A stretch of 64,000 nt of DNA from NORP181 sp047623555 (GTDB taxonomy: Bacteria; Pseudomonadota; Alphaproteobacteria; Rhodobacterales; Rhodobacteraceae). Position 1 is the first letter of the stretch; each line of letters opens with the position of its first letter. Both the position numbers and the translations under genes were made by a program. Under the pieces are notes generated by a model that was given only the letters and a program-made list of their open reading frames with translations, was not told where the DNA came from and searched no databases. The stretch covers positions 30,977 to 94,976 of the forward strand of contig JBLHMP010000001.1 of assembly GCA_047623555.1 (NCBI GenBank), in the 5' to 3' direction. Positions 36,969-46,669 of the stretch are shown here, piece after piece.

Positions 36969-38413
36969 TGAACGTACTTTTTGTCGCTTCGGAATGCGCT
37001 CCGTTTGTAAAAACCGGAGGTTTGGCAGATGTAATTGGGGCCGTGCCCAAGGCATTGGCCCGCATTGGCGTTAGCGTCAAAATCCTGCTGCCGGCCTATC
37101 CGGCGTTGGGTGCGGTCAAAGCCAAGGGCAAAGTCGTGATGACGATCGCCGACCTGCATGGCGGCCCGGCGCAGCTGATCGCGGTACAGGCTGAGGGGCT
37201 GGATTTGCTGTTGCTGGACGCGCCGCATCTGTTTGACCGTGCGGGCAACATTTATCTGGACGAGAACGGTAAGGATTGGGCCGACAATCATCTGCGCTTT
37301 GGTGGGCTGTCAAAGATTGGCGCTGATATTGCAATCAATGGCGTCAAAGGCTGGAAGCCCGATGTGGTGAACGCCCATGATTGGCAGGCCGGCCTTGTCG
37401 CCGTCTATCTGCATCAAAGCGGCAAAAAGACGCCGCCGTGTGTGCTGACCATCCACAATATCGCCTTTCAGGGGCTGTTTAGGGCCGACATGCTGGGCGT
37501 TCTGGGCCTGACATCCGAGGTGTTTGCACCCAAAGGCGTCGAATATTTTGGCCAGATCGGGTTTCTGAAAGGTGGCATTGCCTATGCGGATAAAATCACC
37601 ACCGTCAGCCCGACCTACGCGCGTGAATTGCTGTTGCCAGAGTTTGGTATGGGGTTGGACGGGTTGATGAAATCCCGCGATGCGGATTTGACCGGCATTC
37701 TGAACGGCATTGATCTGGATATCTGGAACCCGGAAACTGACCCTGCACTGGTGGCGCAATATTCAGCCACCCGGCCTGGCAATAAGAAAAAGAACAAAGC
37801 CAGGGTCGAGGCCCGGTTTGGGCTGACCTCCAATCCCGACGCGCCGTTGTTTTGTGTGATCAGTCGCCAAACATCGCAAAAGGGGCTTGATCTGTTGATT
37901 GACGCGTTGCCGGGTTTGGTTGGGCGCGGGGCACGACTGGCGGTGTTGGGGTCGGGCGATGTCGCGCTTGAGGCGGCGCTGATTGGTGCGGCGCATCAAT
38001 ATGCCGGATCGGTGGGCGTGATCATCGGCTATGACGAAGCGCTGTCGCATCTGATGCAGGGGGGCAGTGATGCCATCCTGATCCCGTCGCGGTTTGAGCC
38101 TTGCGGTCTGACCCAGCTTTATGGTCTGCGCTATGGCACCTTGCCTGTCGTGGCCCGCACTGGCGGCCTTGAGGATACGGTGATTGACGCCAATGACGCG
38201 GCTTTGGTGGCCAATTGCGCCACCGGGTTTCAGTTTGCGCCGATCACGGCACCGGCCTTGGACAACGCCATCGGGCGCGCCTGTGCGCTGTATTCACAAC
38301 CCAAAATCTGGTCGGCAATGATGCGCCGCGCTATGCGGCATCCTGTGGGATGGGACCGGTCCGCCGTGGCCTATCGCGATCTTTATGCCGGGTTGGTAAA
38401 GCCGTCTAACTGA
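36968..38413 (+). CDS. glgA: Glycogen synthase (ADP-glucose type)
   Basis: 481 residues from the ATG at 36968; an upstream in-frame start would place the protein inside glgC. The GT5 signature is VASECAPFVKTGGLADVIGAVPKAL (about 5-29), where KTGGL binds ADP-glucose. The C-terminal donor domain has SRFEPCGLTQLYGLRYGTLPVV. It extends alpha-1,4 chains. The TGA overlaps the glgX ATG by one base. Confidence 0.96.
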   Translation: MNVLFVASECAPFVKTGGLADVIGAVPKALARIGVSVKILLPAYPALGAVKAKGKVVMTIADLHGGPAQLIAVQAEGLDLLLLDAPHLFDRAGNIYLDENGKDWADNHLRFGGLSKIGADIAINGVKGWKPDVVNAHDWQAGLVAVYLHQSGKKTPPCVLTIHNIAFQGLFRADMLGVLGLTSEVFAPKGVEYFGQIGFLKGGIAYADKITTVSPTYARELLLPEFGMGLDGLMKSRDADLTGILNGIDLDIWNPETDPALVAQYSATRPGNKKKNKARVEARFGLTSNPDAPLFCVISRQTSQKGLDLLIDALPGLVGRGARLAVLGSGDVALEAALIGAAHQYAGSVGVIIGYDEALSHLMQGGSDAILIPSRFEPCGLTQLYGLRYGTLPVVARTGGLEDTVIDANDAALVANCATGFQFAPITAPALDNAIGRACALYSQPKIWSAMMRRAMRHPVGWDRSAVAYRDLYAGLVKPSN

Positions 38414-40527
38414 TGACGCAAGACACGCAACCTTATGTAATTCGCAACGGCAGCCCGCATCAGTTGGGCGCGCGGTCTGACGGCAATGGCGTCAATTTTG
38501 CGGTGTTTTCAGACCATGCCAACCGTATAGAACTGTGCCTGTTTTCGCCTGACGGGACGACCGAAATCACCCGGCTTTTGCTGCCGCAACGGTTGGGGCC
38601 GGTCTGGTATGGTTATGTGCCGGATTTGCCGGTTGGCACGTTATATGGCTATCGCGCTCATGGCAGCTATGCGCCGGAACAGGGCCATCGGTTCAATCCG
38701 AACAAGCTGCTGCTTGACCCCTATACCCGCGAATTGCACGGCACATGGGCGCGTGACACGGCGCAACTGGGTTATGATGCAAATGCGCCTGAGTTGGACC
38801 TGTCCTTTGATGCCCGCGATTCTGCACCATCCGTGCCCAAATCGGTGGTTTCTGACCCGGCTTTGTTTGAATTGGTCGATCACCATCCCAAGGGCAATTG
38901 GGATGCGGGCCTGATTTACGAGGCGCATGTTAAGGGTCTGACCCAGCAACACCCGGAGGTGCCGGACGCGGTAAAAGGCAGCTACGAAGGTCTGGCCTCA
39001 GGCGCGATGTTGGCGCATCTGAAAAAGCTCGGCGTGACAACGATTGAACTGTTGCCGGTGCATGCCTTTATTGACGATGATTTCCTGCAACAACGCGGGT
39101 TGGTGAACTATTGGGGTTATAACACGGTCGGTTTTTTCGCGCCCGAACCGCGATATTTCGGGCCGAACGGGCTGATTGGGTTCCGCCAAATGGTGCAACG
39201 GTTCCATGAGGCCGGGATCAGGGTCATTCTGGACGTGGTCTATAATCATACCGCCGAGGGTGATCAGCGTGGGCCGACCCTGTGTTATCGGGGGCTGGAC
39301 AACGCGTCGTATTATCGCCTGATCGCCGGGCAGCCGCGGTATTATGTGAACGATACCGGCTGTGGCAATACGTTGAACATCGCGCACCCGTATGTGTTGC
39401 GCATGGTGATGGATAGCCTGCGATTTTGGGTGCAATGTATGGGTGTTGATGGTTTTCGCTTTGATCTGGCGACGACATTGGGACGCGAAGATCACGGCTT
39501 TGATCGGCGCGGAGGCTTCTTTGACGCATTGCGGCAAGACCCGGTTTTGTCAGGCGTACAGTTGATTGCCGAACCTTGGGATATCGGTCCGGGAGGCTAT
39601 CAGCTTGGCCAGTTTCCGCCTGAATTTAGTGAATGGAATGACCGGTTTCGCGACACCGCGCGCCGCTATTGGCGCGGCGATGCCCATAGCGCGCAGGAAC
39701 TGGGCGCGCGGCTGTTGGGATCGGCGGACAAATTTGATCGCGACGGGCGACAGGCCTGGGCCTCGGTGAATTTGCTGACCTCGCATGACGGGTTCACGCT
39801 GGCCGATGTCACGCGCTTTAACGACAAACACAACCTTGCCAATGGTGAGAATAACCAAGACGGGCATGGCGCAAATTACAGCGATAACAACGGGGTTGAG
39901 GGCGATACCAACGATCCTGACATTATCGCGCAACGCACCCGGCGACAGCGCAATATGCTGGCAACGTTGTTCCTGTCGCAGGGCACGCCGATGGTGCTGG
40001 CCGGCGACGAACTTGGCAATTCGCAGGGCGGCAACAACAACGCCTATTGTCAGGATAGCGCCACCAGTTGGGTAGACTGGGCCGGGGCTGACCGCGAATT
40101 GCTTGCGTTTGTTGCACATCTGTCGGCGTTTCGCGCGGACCATAAATCGGTCCGCCAGACGCATTTTCTGCACGGCGCGGCCCGTCCCGATGATGGCTTT
40201 GCCGATGTGGATTGGAGCGATTTTGAAGGCCGCCCGCTGCAATGGCGTGATTCCGGTCTGTCCAATCTATGCCTGACCCTGCGCTGCTCTGCAGAGGCCC
40301 CGGCGTTTGAAGCGGATTTTGATACCGTGTTCATTGTGTTCAACCGCGATGCGGCCCCGGCCGAAGTCACCTTGCCCGCCGCACCTGACGCACAACACTG
40401 GGTGCGCGGAATTGATACCGCGTCAGGCGGCGGCCTTCCGGTTTGCGAGATTGGGCCGCAAACATCGCTGATTGAGGGGCAATCGGTTGTGGCATTCGTG
40501 CTGAAACATCAGGACGATGCGCCATGA
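38413..40527 (+). CDS. glgX: Glycogen debranching enzyme GlgX
   Basis: 704 residues: N-terminal CBM48 (about 1-130), GH13 barrel with DVVYNHTAEG, nucleophile in GVDGFRFDLATTLGRE (about 345), acid/base in IAEPWDIGPGGYQLGQFP and LLTSHDGFTLAD, and a C-terminal sandwich. It hydrolyses alpha-1,6 branch points of phosphorylase limit dextrin. Overlaps malQ by ATGA. Confidence 0.96.
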   Translation: MTQDTQPYVIRNGSPHQLGARSDGNGVNFAVFSDHANRIELCLFSPDGTTEITRLLLPQRLGPVWYGYVPDLPVGTLYGYRAHGSYAPEQGHRFNPNKLLLDPYTRELHGTWARDTAQLGYDANAPELDLSFDARDSAPSVPKSVVSDPALFELVDHHPKGNWDAGLIYEAHVKGLTQQHPEVPDAVKGSYEGLASGAMLAHLKKLGVTTIELLPVHAFIDDDFLQQRGLVNYWGYNTVGFFAPEPRYFGPNGLIGFRQMVQRFHEAGIRVILDVVYNHTAEGDQRGPTLCYRGLDNASYYRLIAGQPRYYVNDTGCGNTLNIAHPYVLRMVMDSLRFWVQCMGVDGFRFDLATTLGREDHGFDRRGGFFDALRQDPVLSGVQLIAEPWDIGPGGYQLGQFPPEFSEWNDRFRDTARRYWRGDAHSAQELGARLLGSADKFDRDGRQAWASVNLLTSHDGFTLADVTRFNDKHNLANGENNQDGHGANYSDNNGVEGDTNDPDIIAQRTRRQRNMLATLFLSQGTPMVLAGDELGNSQGGNNNAYCQDSATSWVDWAGADRELLAFVAHLSAFRADHKSVRQTHFLHGAARPDDGFADVDWSDFEGRPLQWRDSGLSNLCLTLRCSAEAPAFEADFDTVFIVFNRDAAPAEVTLPAAPDAQHWVRGIDTASGGGLPVCEIGPQTSLIEGQSVVAFVLKHQDDAP

Positions 40528-42539
40528 CCCTAGCCAAGGCCCTGAATGATCTGGCCACCAGATACGGCATTCTGCCGACCTATTTTGACCTGTCCGGAGC
40601 CGAGCGTTTGACCAGCCCGGACACACAAAAGGCATTGCTGCGCGGCGCTGGGCTGGTGTTGGACAATGACGCGATGATCTATGAGGCGCACGACGCGATT
40701 GCTGCGCAGCAGGACGGTCGGATTTTGGCGCCCGAAATAGTGGTCCAATCGGGACAGGCAACAAGGCTTGTATGTTGCGATGTCGTGACGTGGCGGGTGA
40801 CGGCGGACCAGCAAGAGGTCTGCGCCGGGCAGGGTGCCGTTCATATTCCGGCGTTGCAATCGGGTGTTTACCAGCTCGCGGTGACCACCAGTTCAACCCA
40901 ACAAACGACGTTGCTGATCGCCAGTCCGGCGCATTTGCCGACTGTGCGCGATATCACCGGAAACACCCGGATTTGGGGCGTTAATCTGGCGCTTTATGGT
41001 TTGCGCTCTCAACACGATGTCGGATTGGGCACGTTCAACGATTTGGCTCAGGTCGCCCAGGCTGTGGCGTCACAGGGTGCCAGTTTTGTCGGCATCAACC
41101 CGGTGCATGCGCTGGGCTGGACCAACGCTGGTACCTACAGCCCCTATTCGCCGACCCATCGTGGGTTTCTGAACACGGCACATATTGCGCTCGATCGCAT
41201 CGTAGGGTTTGAACAAACCGAGACTGACCCGGATGCTGACACTGTGCAGTATGACGTTCATCAAACCTATCACCAGATGATGCTGAAACGGCTGTTTGCG
41301 AAATTCAGCGAACAGGATTCTGCCGCGTTTGACGGGTTCTGCCGTGAACAGGGCACAAGCCTTGCGACATTTGCACTGTTTGAGGCACTTGCTGAAATCC
41401 ACGGGCCAAATTGGCACCAATGGCCTGCGCACTTACACGACAGTAACGGCGCGGCCGTCGCGAAAGCAGAACGCGACCTGCGCCCGTGTATTCGGTTTCA
41501 TTGCTGGTTGCAGTGGCTCGCCGATGCGCAATTGTCTGACGCCCAAAAGCAGGCGAAAGATGCCGGAATGGGGTTGGGTCTGTATCTTGACCTTGCGGTT
41601 GGACCACGACGCGGCGGCGCCGAGAGCTGGTGCGAGGCGGCAACCGCTGCCCATGGCGTTTCTATCGGCGCACCGCCGGATCATCTGAGCCCCGCAGGCC
41701 AGAACTGGGACCTGACGGCCTTTGCCCTGGCAAAGCTGTCAGCCGATGGTTTCCGCGGTTGGCAACGTACAATCGGGCAGGCCATGTGTCATGCCGGTGT
41801 GTTTCGGATTGATCACGTTTTGGGGTTGAATCGCAGTTTCTGGATACCGGATGATGGCAGTCCCGGTGGCTATATCCGCCAATCCGCAGACGTGTTGTTT
41901 GGGCTGATCGCGATTGAGGCCGAACGTACCGGCACCATTGTCATTGGCGAAGACCTTGGGTTGGTGCCGCCCGGATTTCGTGAAGATATGAGCCAAAAGG
42001 GGTTCTATGGTTACAGCGTGCTGCAATACGAAAAGGATACCAATGGGCGGTTTCGCACAGCGCATGATATGCGCCCGCAATCGCTCGCCTGTTTTGCCAC
42101 CCATGATACGCCAACCCTCAAAGGGTATTGGCAGGGGCGCGATATTGACTGGTGGCAAAAACTGGGTTGGATTGATGCGAAAAAGGCCGAACAGGCTCGC
42201 CATGACCGGACTGCTGAGATCGCTGATTTAATGGGCAGTGGGTTTGAAAAATCATCGGACCCAGTTGATTTTGACGATTTCCGCGATAGGGTTTATGGGG
42301 TACTGGCACATTCTCCGGCGGTGATGGTATCGATCCAGATGGATGATCTTCTGGGCCATAGCGAGGCGCAAAACCTGCCCGGAACGGTTTTGGAACACCC
42401 AAATTGGCAGCGTCGATATGGGGTTACGATGGAACACCTTTGGGCACTTGCAGAGCTCGTAAATGTCAGCCAGATCATGGCTGATAACGGGCGAAATTTA
42501 TATAAAGTTCACGACGAGGAGACAGATAATGAGTGTTGA
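40524..42539 (+). CDS. malQ: 4-alpha-glucanotransferase (amylomaltase)
   Basis: 671 residues, GH77 family. Catalytic segments are FRIDHVLGLNRSFWIP (nucleophile Asp, about 425), VIGEDLGLVPPGFREDM (acid/base Glu, about 475) and CFATHDTPTLKGYWQGRDI. The N-terminal 150 residues are an extra domain also seen in other proteobacterial MalQ. It rearranges the short maltodextrins left by debranching and phosphorolysis. Its 3' end overlaps the pgm start by 11 bases. Confidence 0.95.
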   Translation: MTLAKALNDLATRYGILPTYFDLSGAERLTSPDTQKALLRGAGLVLDNDAMIYEAHDAIAAQQDGRILAPEIVVQSGQATRLVCCDVVTWRVTADQQEVCAGQGAVHIPALQSGVYQLAVTTSSTQQTTLLIASPAHLPTVRDITGNTRIWGVNLALYGLRSQHDVGLGTFNDLAQVAQAVASQGASFVGINPVHALGWTNAGTYSPYSPTHRGFLNTAHIALDRIVGFEQTETDPDADTVQYDVHQTYHQMMLKRLFAKFSEQDSAAFDGFCREQGTSLATFALFEALAEIHGPNWHQWPAHLHDSNGAAVAKAERDLRPCIRFHCWLQWLADAQLSDAQKQAKDAGMGLGLYLDLAVGPRRGGAESWCEAATAAHGVSIGAPPDHLSPAGQNWDLTAFALAKLSADGFRGWQRTIGQAMCHAGVFRIDHVLGLNRSFWIPDDGSPGGYIRQSADVLFGLIAIEAERTGTIVIGEDLGLVPPGFREDMSQKGFYGYSVLQYEKDTNGRFRTAHDMRPQSLACFATHDTPTLKGYWQGRDIDWWQKLGWIDAKKAEQARHDRTAEIADLMGSGFEKSSDPVDFDDFRDRVYGVLAHSPAVMVSIQMDDLLGHSEAQNLPGTVLEHPNWQRRYGVTMEHLWALAELVNVSQIMADNGRNLYKVHDEETDNEC

Positions 42540-44160
42540 AACCATTTCCACGACGCCGATTGACGGACAGGTCCCCGGGACATCGGGTTTACGCAAAAAG
42601 ACCGCTGTTTTTATGCAGCCGGGATACCTCAAGAACTTTGTGCAATCCATTTTCAACGCCATCGGCGGTGCTGCGGGCAAGACATTTGTCGTCGGCGGCG
42701 ATGGTAGATTCTTTAACGCTGAGGCGACCCAGACCATTCTGAAGATGGCGGCGGGCAACCGAGCGGCCAAGGTGATTGTCGGTCAAAACGGTATTCTGTC
42801 GACCCCAGCCGCGTCGCATCTGATCCGGCTGAACAAAACCGACGGTGGGCTGATCCTATCGGCGAGCCATAATCCCGGCGGTATAACCGAGGATTTCGGG
42901 ATTAAGTTCAACACGCCAAACGGCGGTCCGGCACCTGAAATTGTCACGCATGAGATCACCCGCCACAGTGCGTCGATAACCGAATACAAGAGTGTGCAGA
43001 CGGATGATATTGATCTGTCGGCTATTGGAGATCAGACCCTTGGCGATATGCAAATCAGCATTGTTGATCCGGTGACTGATTATCAGGTTTTGATGCAGCA
43101 GATTTTCGATTTTGACAAAATCCGCGCGCTGTTTGCATCGGGGTTCAACATGCGGTTTGACGCCATGCACGCGGTGACTGGCCCCTACGCCAAGGCGGTG
43201 CTTGAGGGCGCATTAGGCGCAAAAGCGGGCAGTGTTGTGAATGGCACGCCGTTGCCTGATTTCGGCGGTGGCCACCCCGACCCGAACCCGGTTTGGGCCA
43301 AGGCGTTGATGGACGAGATGATGGGCGACGCGGCACCAGATTTTGGCGCTGCATCTGATGGCGACGGTGATCGCAACATGATCGTTGGGCGCGGCGCCTA
43401 TGTGACGCCGTCCGATAGCCTGGCGGTGCTCACCGCAAACGCGACATTGGTTCCGGCCTATGCGGGTGGTTTGGCCGGGGTGGCCCGGTCAATGCCAACC
43501 AGCGCCGCCTGTGATCGTGTCGCTGATAAACTGGGCATTGAGGCCTTTGTAACGCCAACCGGCTGGAAGTTTTTTGGCAACCTTTTGGATGCGGGCCGTA
43601 CGACGCTTTGTGGCGAAGAAAGTGCCGGTACTGGGTCGGACCACGTGCGCGAAAAAGACGGGCTTTGGGCGGTGCTGATGTGGCTGAATATCATCGCAGA
43701 ACGGCGTCTGTCAGTGGCCGAAATCCTGTCCGATCATTGGGACAGTTTCGGGCGCAATTTCTATTCGCGCCATGATTACGAGGCGGTGAATGCAGCCGCC
43801 GCCAATGAGCTGATGACGATGCTACGCGATTTGGTTGATACCTTGGCAGGGCAACGGTTTGGCGGCCTGACCGTGACCAAAGCTGAAGATTACGCCTATA
43901 CCGACCCGATTGATAATTCGGTGAGCGAACATCAGGGCATTCAAATCTGGTTTGATGGCGGCAGCCGCGCGGTGTTGCGATTGTCAGGCACCGGAACCGA
44001 AGGCGCGACGCTGCGGATTTACCTAGAGCAGTTTTCGGCGGATGCGTCTGAGCATGGGCTTGAGACGCAATTGGCGTTGGATTCTGTTCGCGATGCGGTT
44101 CTTGAAATCGCTCAGGTTGAGAAACGATTGGGGCGCATTGAACCGGATGTGATGACCTGA
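42529..44160 (+). CDS. pgm: Phosphoglucomutase, alpha-D-glucose specific
   Basis: 543 residues from the ATG at 42529, with GAGGAGACAG upstream; a start at 42463 would overlap malQ by 77 bases. The phosphoserine loop is in LILSASHNPGG (about 127-137), the metal loop DGDGDRNM (about 285) and the sugar loop GEESAGTGSDH (about 370). It interconverts glucose-1-phosphate and glucose-6-phosphate, linking glycogen to central metabolism and closing the operon. The convergent ABC ATPase gene ends only 6 bases away. Confidence 0.97.
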   Translation: MSVETISTTPIDGQVPGTSGLRKKTAVFMQPGYLKNFVQSIFNAIGGAAGKTFVVGGDGRFFNAEATQTILKMAAGNRAAKVIVGQNGILSTPAASHLIRLNKTDGGLILSASHNPGGITEDFGIKFNTPNGGPAPEIVTHEITRHSASITEYKSVQTDDIDLSAIGDQTLGDMQISIVDPVTDYQVLMQQIFDFDKIRALFASGFNMRFDAMHAVTGPYAKAVLEGALGAKAGSVVNGTPLPDFGGGHPDPNPVWAKALMDEMMGDAAPDFGAASDGDGDRNMIVGRGAYVTPSDSLAVLTANATLVPAYAGGLAGVARSMPTSAACDRVADKLGIEAFVTPTGWKFFGNLLDAGRTTLCGEESAGTGSDHVREKDGLWAVLMWLNIIAERRLSVAEILSDHWDSFGRNFYSRHDYEAVNAAAANELMTMLRDLVDTLAGQRFGGLTVTKAEDYAYTDPIDNSVSEHQGIQIWFDGGSRAVLRLSGTGTEGATLRIYLEQFSADASEHGLETQLALDSVRDAVLEIAQVEKRLGRIEPDVMT

Positions 44161-44166
44161 AGTCCT

Positions 44167-44904
44167 TTAAATACTGGCCATCAGGTGCCTGGTATAGGGG
44201 TGTTTCACATTGCGCGTGCGCATGTTTTCGACGCTAATAATCTCGACAATTTCGCCGTGTTGCATCACCGCGATATTGTCGCAGATGTGACCAACGACGG
44301 CCAGATCGTGGCTGACCATGAGATAGGTCAGTTTACGTTCCGCCCGCAGATCGGTCAGTAAATTAAGGATCTCGGCCTGCACCGAAACATCCAACGCCGA
44401 TGTTGGCTCATCCAGCAACAGGATCGAAGGTTCAGCGGCGAGTGAGCGCGCAATTGCGACCCGCTGGCGTTGACCACCTGAGAGCTGGTGTGGATAGCGA
44501 AACCGAAACGACGGACCAAGGCCAACGTCATCGAGCAATTTTCCGATGCGTTTATCGACATCTTTGAAGCCATGCAGCTGCAGCGTTTCGCTGAGCACCG
44601 CATCCACCGAATGGCGCGGATGCAGAGACGCATAGGGGTCCTGAAATACCATTTGCACCTGGCTGTAAAACGCGCGACTGCGGCTATGGTCAAGGGGTTC
44701 GCCCTGCACTTCCATGCGGCCCGACCAATCCGGGGCAAGGCCGGTAATCGCGCGCAAAATGGTGGATTTCCCCGATCCGCTTTCACCAACAAGGCCAAAA
44801 CTGCCGCCCTCGGGCACGGTGAATGTGGCATTTTTTACCGCATCGACGCGTTCTTCAAATTCGCCAAACCATACGTTCAACCCGTCCAGAATTATTCCGC
44901 TCAT
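44167..44904 (-). CDS. Dipeptide/oligopeptide-type ABC transporter ATPase (DppF-like)
   Basis: 245 residues from the ATG at 44904, which overlaps the previous gene by ATGA. Walker A GESGSGKST, signature [15 protein letters not shown], Walker B LLLDEPTSALD and the switch His in MVSHDLAVV are all intact. The C-terminal oligopeptide extension is short (HPYTRHLMASI). Last gene of a five-gene importer operon. Confidence 0.92.
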   Translation of the reverse strand: MSGIILDGLNVWFGEFEERVDAVKNATFTVPEGGSFGLVGESGSGKSTILRAITGLAPDWSGRMEVQGEPLDHSRSRAFYSQVQMVFQDPYASLHPRHSVDAVLSETLQLHGFKDVDKRIGKLLDDVGLGPSFRFRYPHQLSGGQRQRVAIARSLAAEPSILLLDEPTSALDVSVQAEILNLLTDLRAERKLTYLMVSHDLAVVGHICDNIAVMQHGEIVEIISVENMRTRNVKHPYTRHLMASI

Positions 44905-45758
44905 AGCAGTCCACTCACACTTGGTTCGTCGCGCCATGCCGGGTCACGCACCAGCACCTCAAGCCGGTCTTTTGGGGCCTCAAGACGTGGCAGGGAATTT
45001 AGCAATCCGCGCGTATAGGGATGTTTGGCCTCGTGCAGTTTGTCGGCCTGCAGGGTCTCGACAATGCGGCCGCAATACATGATCAGCACCCGGTCACAAA
45101 AGCTCGACACCAGATTAAGGTCATGGCTGATAAAGATCAGGCCCATGCCACGTTCACGCACCAGTTTGTCCATGATCTCAAGCACCTGCATCTGCACAGA
45201 CACATCAAGCGCCGAAGTCGGCTCATCCGCGATCAGGATTTTAGGGTTCGGGATCAGCATCATGGCGATCATGATGCGCTGGCCCATGCCGCCGGATACT
45301 TCGTGCGGATACATGCGATACACCCGTTCCGGATCACGGATCGATACCGCATTGAGCATCTCGATTGAGCGTTTCTTGGCCTCGGATTTGGACACATCCG
45401 CATGCAGGCGCAGCGCCTCGGCGATCTGTTCGCCAACGCGCATCACCGGGTTCAGCGAAAATTTCGGGTCTTGCATGATCATCGAAATTCGATGGCCCCG
45501 CACGGCGCGCATTTGGGCTTCGGATTTGCCCAAAAGGTCTTCGCCTTCCAGCTCCAGGCGGTCGGCGGTCATCATCCCCGGTTTCCGCACCAGTTTCAGG
45601 ATCGCCCGCCCGGTCATGGATTTGCCCGAGCCACTTTCGCCCACAATACCAAGCCGTTCCTGACCTAGCGAAAAACTGATGCCTCGCACCGCATCAAAGA
45701 CGCCATTGCGGGTTTTGAACCGCACCCAGAGGTTTTCAATGTCTAACAGGTTGCTCAT
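44901..45758 (-). CDS. Dipeptide/oligopeptide-type ABC transporter ATPase (DppD-like)
   Basis: 285 residues. Walker A GESGSGKSM, signature VSGGMGQRIMIAMML (slightly divergent: VSGGMGQR), Walker B ILIADEPTSALD, and the C-terminal HPYTRGLLNSLPRLEAPKDRLEV typical of DppD/OppD, a region that in relatives may hold an Fe-S or binding motif. It forms a heterodimer with the DppF-like protein. Overlaps both neighbours by four bases. Confidence 0.92.
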   Translation of the reverse strand: MSNLLDIENLWVRFKTRNGVFDAVRGISFSLGQERLGIVGESGSGKSMTGRAILKLVRKPGMMTADRLELEGEDLLGKSEAQMRAVRGHRISMIMQDPKFSLNPVMRVGEQIAEALRLHADVSKSEAKKRSIEMLNAVSIRDPERVYRMYPHEVSGGMGQRIMIAMMLIPNPKILIADEPTSALDVSVQMQVLEIMDKLVRERGMGLIFISHDLNLVSSFCDRVLIMYCGRIVETLQADKLHEAKHPYTRGLLNSLPRLEAPKDRLEVLVRDPAWRDEPSVSGLL

Positions 45759-46669
45759 TGGGATCCGTCCTTTGGATCAAGCACATCACGCAGCCCATCC
45801 CCCAGCAGGTTAAACGCCAGTGATACCGTGAAAATTGCCAGTCCCGGCATGGTGGCGACCCACCAGTGGTCCAGAATGAACTTGCGCCCCTCAGAGATCA
45901 TTGCGCCCCATTCCGGCGATGGTGGTTGCGCGCCAAGACCAAGGAAACCAAGGCCGGCAGCCGCCAGAATGATCCCGGCCATGTCTAGCGTCACCCGCAC
46001 CACAAGCGACGAAATGCACAGCGGCCAGATGTGTTTGGTGATGATCCGCATCGCACCCGCCCCTTGCAGGCGAATGGCGTGAATATAGTCGGAATTGCGA
46101 ATGGTTAATGTCTCGGCACGCGCCATCCGGGCATAGGGCGGCCATGCGGTGAGTGAGATCGCCAGAACCGCATTTTCAATCCCGGCACCCAGTGCGGCGA
46201 CAAAGGCCAGCGCCAGTACAAGGCGCGGAAAGGCCAGAAAAATATCAGTCAGCCGCATCAGGACCGCGTCCGGCCAACCCCCAACGTATCCGGCGACTGT
46301 GCCAACCAGTAGGCCGACCACCGGGGCCAATAACGTGACCATCGCGACGATATACAGCGTGATACGCGAGCCATAAATCAACCGGCTAAGGATGTCGCGG
46401 CCCAGACTGTCAGAGCCAAGGAAATACCCCTCAGACAACGGCGGTTGCAGCCGCGCGGCAAGGTCCTGGGCCAACGGATCGTGGGGCGCCAGCCACGGCG
46501 CAAATGTCGCGACAAAAACCAGCAGAAGCAGAATGCCAAGGCCGATCATCGCCATGAAATTGCCGCGAAACGCCAGCCACGCCTGATAAAATGCCGCCAG
46601 TTTTGCCTGCCGCCGCGATGTTGGAACATCGCTGGTCAGCCATTGGCGCAAAGTTTGCTCTGAGCTCAT
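45755..46669 (-). CDS. Dipeptide-type ABC transporter permease (DppC-like)
   Basis: 304 residues: a cytoplasmic N-terminal tail, first helix FMAMIGLGILLLLVFVATFAPWLAP, a periplasmic loop with GSDSLGRDILSRLIYGSRI (the family signature), and an EAA loop RAETLTIRNSDYIHAIRLQGA. Ends HDLLDPK-type DVLDPKDGSQ. Partner of the DppB-like permease. Confidence 0.92.
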   Translation of the reverse strand: MSSEQTLRQWLTSDVPTSRRQAKLAAFYQAWLAFRGNFMAMIGLGILLLLVFVATFAPWLAPHDPLAQDLAARLQPPLSEGYFLGSDSLGRDILSRLIYGSRITLYIVAMVTLLAPVVGLLVGTVAGYVGGWPDAVLMRLTDIFLAFPRLVLALAFVAALGAGIENAVLAISLTAWPPYARMARAETLTIRNSDYIHAIRLQGAGAMRIITKHIWPLCISSLVVRVTLDMAGIILAAAGLGFLGLGAQPPSPEWGAMISEGRKFILDHWWVATMPGLAIFTVSLAFNLLGDGLRDVLDPKDGSQ

